From: Martinezella multihospitum
GTDB lineage: Bacteria > Pseudomonadota > Alphaproteobacteria > Rhizobiales > Rhizobiaceae
Direction of reading: 5' to 3'
Length of the DNA: 64,000 bases
Assembly: GCF_900094585.1 (NCBI RefSeq)
Contig: NZ_FMAG01000001.1
Span: 372,001 to 436,000 of the forward strand
Under the pieces are notes generated by a model. That model saw only the letters and a list, made by a program, of their open reading frames with translations. It did no database searches and was not told the origin of the DNA. The translations under genes and the position numbers were made by a program. Shown here one piece after another: positions 36,904 to 43,363 of this stretch (its first letter is position 1; every line of letters starts with the position of its first letter).

Positions 36904-36920
36904 TGGCACGCGGCTTGCTT
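36904..36920 (+). promoter_or_regulatory. Sigma-54 (RpoN) promoter of the nitrate operon
   Basis: TGGCAC-GCGGC-TTGCTT matches the -24/-12 consensus TGGCAC-N5-TTGC(A/T), with the invariant GG (36905-36906) and GC (36917-36918) 12 bases apart. Transcription should start near 36930, putting the first hairpin at the very 5' end of the mRNA. This predicts control by NtrC and nitrogen status. Confidence 0.85.
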
Positions 36921-36930
36921 ATCTAATTTC

Positions 36931-36954
36931 GCCCCGATCAACGGCGATCGAGGC
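36931..36954 (+). promoter_or_regulatory. ANTAR-type hexaloop hairpin in the nitrate leader RNA
   Basis: GCC-C-CGATC pairs with GATCG-A-GGC around the hexaloop AACGGC (36940-36945). The stem is 5 bp, a single C-A mismatch, then 3 bp. The loop has A at position 1 and G at position 4, the residues conserved in ANTAR target hairpins. A second, weaker candidate is GAC-ATCGAC-GTC (36985-36996), also A1/G4. Binding by NasT is inferred from the neighbouring gene. Confidence 0.65.
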
Positions 36955-37035
36955 ACGCAATGCGCGGAAAACGCGCTCGCCAAAGACATCGACGTCGCAA
37001 GGTTCTTGCCCCCGGGGATTCCTTTTCTGTCCCGG

Positions 37036-37062
37036 GCCGCATCGACCGAGCGGCGTTTTTTT
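37036..37062 (+). terminator. Leader intrinsic terminator (attenuator) before nrtA
   Basis: GCCGC (37036-37040) pairs with GCGGC (37050-37054) around a nine-base loop, followed by G and seven T (37056-37062). It lies between the promoter and the nrtA start, so it would stop transcription unless antiterminated. It directly abuts a CCCGGG...CCCGGG stem that could compete with it. Confidence 0.75.
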
Positions 37063-37108
37063 ATGTCCGAAATCCATGCGTCACGAGCAAAACAAGGGGA
37101 AACTGCAA

Positions 37109-38407
37109 GTGAAGAAGATCCTGTCCGGTGGTGTTACGCGCCGCAACCTTTTGAAGACATCCGCCACGGCAGCCCTGATCGGCGCGGTCAAAGCGGCCTT
37201 CCCTTCCGGTGCCTTCGCAGCAACCTCGGGACCGGAAGTGTCGGGGGTCAAGCTTGGCTACATCGCCCTGACGGATGCCGCACCGCTGGTTATCGCCAAG
37301 GAAAAGGGCCTGTTCGAAAAGCACGGCCTTCCCGACACGGATGTCGCCAAGCAGGCCTCCTGGGGCGCGACGCGCGATAACCTCGTGCTTGGCGGCGCGG
37401 CGAACGGCATCGACGGCGCCCATATCCTCTCGCCACTCCCCTACCTCATGCATACCGGCAAGGTGACGCAGAACAACCAACCCGTGCCGATGGCGATCCT
37501 CGCCCGCCTCAACTACGACAGCCAGGGCATCTCGGTCGCAAAGGAATATGCAGAAACCGGCGTCCAGCTGGACGCATCCAAGCTCAAAGCCGCCTTCGAC
37601 GCGAAAAGAGCCGCAGGCAAGGAGATCAAGGCGGCCATGACCTTCCCGGGCGGCACGCATGATCTGTGGATCCGCTATTGGCTGGCCGCCGGCGGCATCC
37701 ATCCCGACAAGGACGTCTCGACCATTGTCGTGCCGCCACCACAGATGGTGGCGAACATGAAGGTTGGCAACATGGACGTCTTCTGTGTTGGCGAACCCTG
37801 GAACGAACAGCTCGTCAACCAGGGCATCGGCTTTACCGCCTGCACGACCGGCGAGATCTGGAAAGGCCATCCGGAAAAAGCCCTCGGCATGCGTGCTGAC
37901 TGGATCGAGAAGAACCCGAATGCCGCCAAGGCCCTGCTGATGGCCATCATGGAAGCCCAGCAATGGTGCGATAGCATGGATAACAAGGAGGAGATGGCCA
38001 CCATTCTAGGCAAACGGCAATGGTTCAACGTGCCGCCCAAGGATGTGCTCGGCCGCCTCAAGGGCGACATCAACTATGGCAACGGCCGGGTCGCCAAGGG
38101 CACCGATCTTTACATGAAGTTCTGGAAGGGCGGCGTTTCCTACCCCTATCAGAGCCATGATGCCTGGTTCATCGCCGAGAACATCCGCTGGGGCAAGTTC
38201 GCTCCCAATACCGACATCAAGACACTGGTCGGCCAGGTCAACCGCCAGGACATCTGGCGCGACGCCGCCAAGGATATCGGCGTAGCCGCGTCGGACATTC
38301 CGGCATCGACCTCTCGCGGCAAGGAAACCTTCTTCGACGGCAAGGTCTTCGATCCCGAAAACCCGACTGCCTACCTCGAAAGCCTCTCGATCAAGGTGGC
38401 GTCGTGA
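37109..38407 (+). CDS. nrtA: Nitrate ABC transporter substrate-binding protein
   Basis: A 432-residue periplasmic or lipid-anchored nitrate-binding protein. I chose GTG 37109 because AAGGGG lies nine bases upstream; ATG 37076 has no ribosome site. The N-terminus has a twin-arginine motif (TRRNLLKTSATAAL) and an AFA cleavage site. The core matches NrtA: VKLGYIALTDAAPLVIAKEKGLFEKHG, DLWIRYWLAAGGIHPDKDVSTIVVPPPQM, VFCVGEPWNEQL. It shares the RYWLAAGGI-P-DKDV block with nasS. First gene of nrtABC-nirBD-nasA. Confidence 0.95.
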   Translation: MKKILSGGVTRRNLLKTSATAALIGAVKAAFPSGAFAATSGPEVSGVKLGYIALTDAAPLVIAKEKGLFEKHGLPDTDVAKQASWGATRDNLVLGGAANGIDGAHILSPLPYLMHTGKVTQNNQPVPMAILARLNYDSQGISVAKEYAETGVQLDASKLKAAFDAKRAAGKEIKAAMTFPGGTHDLWIRYWLAAGGIHPDKDVSTIVVPPPQMVANMKVGNMDVFCVGEPWNEQLVNQGIGFTACTTGEIWKGHPEKALGMRADWIEKNPNAAKALLMAIMEAQQWCDSMDNKEEMATILGKRQWFNVPPKDVLGRLKGDINYGNGRVAKGTDLYMKFWKGGVSYPYQSHDAWFIAENIRWGKFAPNTDIKTLVGQVNRQDIWRDAAKDIGVAASDIPASTSRGKETFFDGKVFDPENPTAYLESLSIKVAS

Positions 38408-38429
38408 TGGCTTGCTATTCGGCCCTAAA

Positions 38430-38586
38430 GCCCCTCATCCGGCCTGTCGGCCACCTTCTCCCCGCGCGCGGGGAGAAGGAACAAGACGCACCCGCAGCCT
38501 TCCTCTCGCCTTCAGCTGCCGACTCGGCTCCGAGCTCTTCATCCCCCTCTCCCCGTTTCAACGGGGAGAGGGCCGGGGTGAGGGGC
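38430..38586. repeat. Rhizobial intergenic palindromic mosaic element (RIME-like)
   Basis: The element begins GCCCCTCA and ends TGAGGGGC. Inside are a perfect 26-base palindrome CCTTCTCCCC...GGGGAGAAGG (38454-38479) and a long stem CCCTCTCCCCGTT/AACGGGGAGAGGG (38545-38572). This organisation resembles the rhizobial RIME repeats I know. It occupies most of the gap between nrtA and nrtB. Confidence 0.75.
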
Positions 38587-38629
38587 TACCGCGCTTTCCT
38601 CGTCGCGCAAGTTTCAAGGATTTGAACAA

Positions 38630-39523
38630 ATGTCCGCACTCGCTCGTAAACAAACAGCCAATCCGACAGCAACAACGGCATCCAAGAGCCAGGTCGTGAC
38701 CCTCTCAACTCGCCCTGCCCGCCGCATCGACATCAGTCAAATGGGGTTTGCTGTCTTGCGCAGCGTCCTGCCGCCCCTGGTAGTCCTGGTGCTTCTGCTC
38801 GCTATCTGGCAACTGCTCTGTGAGCAGCCAGGCGCCAGCCTGCCGCCGCCTTCGCAGGTCTGGCAGGAGAGCTACGACCTCATCGTCTATCCCTTTTTCT
38901 ATAATGGGCCGCAGGATATCGGGCTTGCATGGCGCGTGCTCGTCTCGCTGCAGCGCGTCGCCTATGGCTTCGGCCTTGCCGCCGTTGCCGGCGTGCTGAT
39001 CGGCGCGGTAATCGGGCAATCGGTCTGGGCGATGCGCGGCCTCGACCCGATCTTCCAGGTGCTGCGCACGGTGCCGCCGCTTGCCTGGCTGCCACTCTCG
39101 CTCGCGGCCTTCCAGAATTCCAACCCTTCGGCGATCTTCGTGATCTTTATCACTTCGATCTGGCCCGTCATCATCAACACGGCGGTCGGTGTTCGCAATA
39201 TTCCGCAGGATTATCGCAACGTCGCCAAGGTGCTGCGGCTGAACCAGATCGAATTCTTCTTCCGCATCATGGTGCCGGCCGCCGCTCCCTACATCTTCAC
39301 CGGACTGCGCATCGGCGCCGGGCTTTCCTGGCTTGCGATCGTCGCCGCCGAAATGCTGACCGGCGGCGTCGGCATCGGCTTTTTCATCTGGGACGCGTGG
39401 AACTCGTCGCGCCTGCCCGACATCATCGTGGCGCTGGCCTATATCGGCATCACCGGCTTCGTCCTCGACCGTCTGGTCGCGGGGCTCGGCGCCATCGTCA
39501 CCCGCGGCATGACCGGCAATTGA
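38630..39523 (+). CDS. nrtB: Nitrate ABC transporter permease
   Basis: A 297-residue inner-membrane permease of the BPD_transp_1 / NrtB family with a cytoplasmic N-terminus of about 40 residues and six predicted helices. The EAA loop (IPQDYRNVAKVLRLNQIEFFFRIMVPAAAPYIFTGLRIGAGLSWLAIVAAEML) is typical for nitrate, sulfonate and taurine systems. ATG 38630 has AAGGA nine bases upstream. It lies between the palindromic repeat and the ATPase gene. Confidence 0.95.
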   Translation: MSALARKQTANPTATTASKSQVVTLSTRPARRIDISQMGFAVLRSVLPPLVVLVLLLAIWQLLCEQPGASLPPPSQVWQESYDLIVYPFFYNGPQDIGLAWRVLVSLQRVAYGFGLAAVAGVLIGAVIGQSVWAMRGLDPIFQVLRTVPPLAWLPLSLAAFQNSNPSAIFVIFITSIWPVIINTAVGVRNIPQDYRNVAKVLRLNQIEFFFRIMVPAAAPYIFTGLRIGAGLSWLAIVAAEMLTGGVGIGFFIWDAWNSSRLPDIIVALAYIGITGFVLDRLVAGLGAIVTRGMTGN

Positions 39524-39533
39524 GGAGACCCTG

Positions 39534-40331
39534 ATGAGCGCCTATCTGAAGCTCGATCACATCGACAAATATTTCGATCGCGGCGGCCAGCGGGCCGAAG
39601 TCCTGAAGGGCATCGAACTCGTCATCGACAAGGGCGAATTCGTCTCGATCATCGGTCACTCCGGCTGTGGCAAGTCGACCCTGCTGAACCTCATTGCCGG
39701 TCTGACGCCAGTCTCTGCCGGGGCAGTCCTGCTCGAAAATCGCGAGGTCAATGCGCCGGGTCCGGATCGGGCCGTCGTTTTCCAGAACCACAGCCTGCTG
39801 CCATGGCTCAGCGTCTACGAGAATGTCAATCTCGCAGTCTCGAAGGTGTTTCGCGGCACGAAGACCAAGGCCGAGCGTCATGATTGGGTCATGCGCAATC
39901 TCGATCTCGTGCAGATGGCGCATGCCAAGGATAAGCGACCTTCGGAAATCTCCGGCGGCATGAAGCAGCGCGTCGGCATTGCCCGGGCGCTTGCCATGCA
40001 GCCGAAGATCCTGCTGCTCGATGAACCTTTCGGCGCGCTGGACGCGCTCACCCGCGCCCATCTGCAGGATGCGGTGATGGAAATCCACGCTCGCCTCGGC
40101 AGCACGATGGTGATGATCACCCATGATGTCGACGAGGCCGTGCTGCTCTCCGACCGCATCGTCATGATGACCAACGGGCCTGCCGCCCATATCGGCGATA
40201 TCCTCGAAGTGCCGATCGCGCGGCCGCGCAACCGCATCGAGCTTGCGTCCGACAGAACCTACCTCAAATGCCGCGAGGCCGTGCTGAAGTTCCTCTACGA
40301 ACGCCACCGCTTTGTCGAAGCCGCGGAGTGA
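39534..40331 (+). CDS. nrtC: Nitrate ABC transporter ATP-binding protein
   Basis: A 265-residue ATPase with Walker A GHSGCGKST, Q-loop VVFQNHSLLPWLSV, signature SGGMKQRVGIARALAMQP, Walker B ILLLDEPFGALDALTR and H-loop ITHDVDEA. It lacks the C-terminal NrtA-like domain of cyanobacterial NrtC, so it is closer to NrtD/NasD-type ATPases; the symbol is positional. It starts ten bases after nrtB. Confidence 0.94.
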   Translation: MSAYLKLDHIDKYFDRGGQRAEVLKGIELVIDKGEFVSIIGHSGCGKSTLLNLIAGLTPVSAGAVLLENREVNAPGPDRAVVFQNHSLLPWLSVYENVNLAVSKVFRGTKTKAERHDWVMRNLDLVQMAHAKDKRPSEISGGMKQRVGIARALAMQPKILLLDEPFGALDALTRAHLQDAVMEIHARLGSTMVMITHDVDEAVLLSDRIVMMTNGPAAHIGDILEVPIARPRNRIELASDRTYLKCREAVLKFLYERHRFVEAAE

Positions 40332-40335
40332 CACC

Positions 40336-42786
40336 ATGACCCAGAAACTCGTCATCATCGGTAATGGCATGGCCCCGGGGCGCATGCTGGAGCACCTTCT
40401 GGAAAAGGCGCCGGATCTCTATCAGGTCACGATTTTCAACGCCGAACCGCGCGTCAATTACGATCGCATCATGCTGTCGCCGGTCCTCTCGGGCGAAAAG
40501 GACTTCGAGCAGATCATCATCCACGGCGACGGCTGGTACATCAAGCACGGCATCACGCTCTACAAGGGGCACAAGATCGTCGCCATCGACCGGGTGGCAA
40601 AGACGGTCACCTCCGATCACGGCGTGACCGAGAGCTACGACAAGCTTGTCATCGCGACCGGCTCAGTCCCCTTCATCATTCCGGTTCCGGGCAAGGAATT
40701 GCGCGGGGTCATCACCTATCGCGACCTCGACGACGTACAGGCGATGCTGCTTGCCGCGCAATCGCGCGAGAAGGCCGTTGTCATCGGCGGCGGCCTGCTT
40801 GGTCTCGAAGCGGCAGCCGGCCTTAGCCTGCGCGGAATGGATGTCACCGTTCTCCATGTGCAGCCCACGCTGATGGAACGCCAGCTCGATCCGGCCGCCG
40901 GCTATCTGCTGCAAAAGGCCGTCGAGGCGCGCGGCATCAAGGTCATCACCAAGGCCAACACCAAGGCGATCATCGGCGACGGCAAGGTCGAGGGGATCGA
41001 ACTTGACGATGGACGCGTGATCCCGGCCACGCTCGTCGTCATGGCCGTCGGCATTCGCCCCAATATCGGCCTTGCCAAGGAGGCAGGCATTGCCGTCAAC
41101 CGCGGCATCGTCGTCGATGACGGCATGCAGACCTCGGATGGCTCCATCATGGCGCTCGGCGAATGCGCCGAGGTCGGCGGCATTGTCTATGGCCTCGTCG
41201 CACCCCTCTACGAAATGGCACGTGTGGCCGCCTCACATCTGGCAGGAGAAGCCGGTGCCGCCTTCGTACACTCGGACACGCCGACGAAGCTGAAGGTCAC
41301 CGGCATCGACCTGTTTTCGCTCGGCGACTTCGCCGATGGCGACGACCGCGAGGAGATTGTCCTGCGCGACGCGACAGCCGGGGTCTACAAGCGCCTCGTG
41401 CTGAAGGACAACAGGATCATCGGCACCGTGCTTTACGGCGAGACGGCCGACGGCGCCTGGTTCAACGATCTGAAGAAGAAGGCGACCGATATCTCGCAGA
41501 TGCGCGAAACCCTGATTTTCGGCCAGGCCTATCAGGGAGGGTCGCCACTGGACCCTATGGCGGCCGTTGCAGCCTTGCCGGATGATGCGGAAATCTGTGG
41601 CTGCAACGGCGTCTGCAAGGGCAAGATCACCTCAACCATTACGGCCAAGGGCCTGACATCGCTCGACGACGTGCGCGCCCACACGAAGGCGTCGGCCTCC
41701 TGCGGCTCCTGTACGGGCCTCGTCGAACAGCTGATGTCAATCACCCTTGGCGATGCCTACAATCCGAAAGCCGTCCAGCCGATGTGCACTTGCACCGAGC
41801 TTGGCCACGACGATGTCAGAAGATTGATAAAAGCCAAAGGGTTGAAGACCATTCCTGCCGTTATGCAGGAGCTTGAATGGAAGACTTCCTGCGGCTGCGC
41901 GAAATGCCGCCCGGCCCTGAACTATTACCTCGTCTGTGACTGGCCGGACGAATATGCCGACGACTACCAGTCTCGGTTCATCAATGAACGCGTGCATGCC
42001 AATATCCAGAAGGACGGCACCTATTCCGTGGTGCCGCGCATGTGGGGCGGCGTTACCAGTTCGAACGAGCTGCGCGCCATCGCCGATGTCGTCGACAAGT
42101 TCGAGATCCCGATGGTGAAGGTGACCGGTGGCCAGCGCATCGATCTGCTTGGCATTCACAAGGAGGATCTGCCCGCCGTCTGGGCTGATCTCGGCAAGGC
42201 CGGCTTCATCTCGGGGCAAGCCTATGCCAAGGGCCTGCGCACGGTGAAGACCTGTGTCGGCTCCGACTGGTGCCGCTTCGGCACGCAGGATTCGACCGGC
42301 CTCGGCATCCGCATCGAGAAATTCATGTGGGGCTCCTGGACGCCGGCCAAGCTCAAGATGGCCGTCTCCGGCTGTCCGCGAAACTGCGCCGAAGCGACCT
42401 GCAAAGATATCGGCGTCATCTGCGTCGATAGCGGCTTCGAGATCCATTTTGCCGGTGCCGCCGGCCTCGACATCAAGGGCACGGAGATCCTGGGCCTCGT
42501 CAAGACCGAGGATGAAGCGCTGGAGCATATCGTCGCGCTGACGCAGATGTATCGCGAGCAGGGCCGCTATCTCGAACGCATCTACAAATGGGCCAAGCGC
42601 ATCGGTCTCGACGAGGTCCGCCGCCAGATCATGCAGGATCACGAGAAGCGCAAGGCCTACTACGACCGCTTCGTCTTCAGCCAGAAATTCGCGCAGGTCG
42701 ATCCCTGGTCGGAGCGCGTCTCCGGCAAGGACAAGCATGAATTCAAGCCGATGGCGACAGTCGGCTTCCCGCAGGCCGCCGAGTGA
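40336..42786 (+). CDS. nirB: Assimilatory nitrite reductase [NAD(P)H], large subunit
   Basis: An 816-residue cytoplasmic enzyme reducing nitrite to ammonium. ATG 40336 follows GGAG at seven bases. Order: FAD/NAD domains (IIGNGMAPGRMLEHLL; VVIGGGLLGLEAAAGL), BFD-type [2Fe-2S] region (CGCNGVCKG ... CGSCTG, about 420-465), then the sulphite/nitrite reductase domain with siroheme-[4Fe-4S] ligands in TCVGSDWC (about 639-645) and CPRNC (about 680-684). All key cysteines are intact. It starts four bases after nrtC. Confidence 0.97.
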   Translation: MTQKLVIIGNGMAPGRMLEHLLEKAPDLYQVTIFNAEPRVNYDRIMLSPVLSGEKDFEQIIIHGDGWYIKHGITLYKGHKIVAIDRVAKTVTSDHGVTESYDKLVIATGSVPFIIPVPGKELRGVITYRDLDDVQAMLLAAQSREKAVVIGGGLLGLEAAAGLSLRGMDVTVLHVQPTLMERQLDPAAGYLLQKAVEARGIKVITKANTKAIIGDGKVEGIELDDGRVIPATLVVMAVGIRPNIGLAKEAGIAVNRGIVVDDGMQTSDGSIMALGECAEVGGIVYGLVAPLYEMARVAASHLAGEAGAAFVHSDTPTKLKVTGIDLFSLGDFADGDDREEIVLRDATAGVYKRLVLKDNRIIGTVLYGETADGAWFNDLKKKATDISQMRETLIFGQAYQGGSPLDPMAAVAALPDDAEICGCNGVCKGKITSTITAKGLTSLDDVRAHTKASASCGSCTGLVEQLMSITLGDAYNPKAVQPMCTCTELGHDDVRRLIKAKGLKTIPAVMQELEWKTSCGCAKCRPALNYYLVCDWPDEYADDYQSRFINERVHANIQKDGTYSVVPRMWGGVTSSNELRAIADVVDKFEIPMVKVTGGQRIDLLGIHKEDLPAVWADLGKAGFISGQAYAKGLRTVKTCVGSDWCRFGTQDSTGLGIRIEKFMWGSWTPAKLKMAVSGCPRNCAEATCKDIGVICVDSGFEIHFAGAAGLDIKGTEILGLVKTEDEALEHIVALTQMYREQGRYLERIYKWAKRIGLDEVRRQIMQDHEKRKAYYDRFVFSQKFAQVDPWSERVSGKDKHEFKPMATVGFPQAAE

Positions 42787-42796
42787 GGAAATGAAC

Positions 42797-43144
42797 ATGA
42801 CAACCTGGCCAAAGGAAACCTGGCATGCAATCGGCGATATCTCGGACATTCCTCTACGCGGCGCGCGCTGCGTGAAAACCCCACAGGGCAAGATTGCGGT
42901 CTTCCGCACCGCGGAAAACGAGGTCTTTGCCATCGAGGATCATTGCCCGCACAAGGGCGGCCCCCTCAGCCAAGGGATCGTTCATGGTGCATCGGTGACC
43001 TGCCCGCTGCACAACTGGGTGATTTCGCTCGAAACCGGCAAGGCGCTTGGCGCCGACCAGGGTGAAGTGCGGACCATTCCCGTCCGCAACGAGGACGGGG
43101 CGCTCTTCATCGCGCTCGAAAGTCAGATGATGGCGGCGGAGTGA
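42797..43144 (+). CDS. nirD: Nitrite reductase small subunit (Rieske-type)
   Basis: A 115-residue subunit of NirBD. I chose ATG 42797 (GAGG eight bases upstream); ATG 42791 is two codons earlier. The Rieske [2Fe-2S] ligands are complete: CPHKGGPL (Cys-x-His) and CPLHNWVI (Cys-x2-His). Length and position directly after nirB are standard. Confidence 0.94.
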   Translation: MTTWPKETWHAIGDISDIPLRGARCVKTPQGKIAVFRTAENEVFAIEDHCPHKGGPLSQGIVHGASVTCPLHNWVISLETGKALGADQGEVRTIPVRNEDGALFIALESQMMAAE

Positions 43145-43162
43145 GGATGACAGTGCGCGGGA

Positions 43163-43330
43163 AAATACCCCCCTCTGTCCCTTCGGGACATCTCCCCCAC
43201 ACGGGGGGAGATCATATGGCGCCACTATCGCCGAATTCTTCGTTTTGGTTCGATGAAGGCAGCCTCTTGCTCCAACCAATCTCCCCCCTTGTAGGGGAGA
43301 TGTCAGCAAAGCTGACAGAGGGGGGTATTT
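43163..43330. repeat. Second intergenic palindromic mosaic element
   Basis: Terminal inverted repeats AAATACCCCCCTCTGTC (43163-43179) and GACAGAGGGGGGTATTT (43314-43330) bound a 168-base element with internal stems such as ATCTCCCCC-ACAC-GGGGGGAGAT. It differs in sequence from the element at 38430. It fills the gap between nirD and nasA and is typical of high-copy rhizobial intergenic repeats. Confidence 0.75.
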
Positions 43331-43363
43331 CGCCACATCTTCTGAGCTTCACGGACACAATCC

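Larger units (their letters stand above)
36738..37108 (+). other. nrtA promoter and leader region
   Basis: This 371-base stretch between nasS and nrtA has no credible ORF of its own. It holds a sigma-54 promoter (36904-36920), an ANTAR-type hexaloop hairpin (36931-36954), further small hairpins (36985-36996, 36997-37009), a CCCGGG-based stem (37011-37036) and an intrinsic terminator (37036-37062). Confidence 0.75.

Noticed and set aside
38430..38586. CRISPR-like repeats from the GC-rich stems
   Set aside because: The stems differ from one another and there is no repeat-spacer regularity.
38404..38699. Two ORFs spanning the nrtA-nrtB gap
   Set aside because: They consist of the palindromic repeat and the first bases of nrtB.
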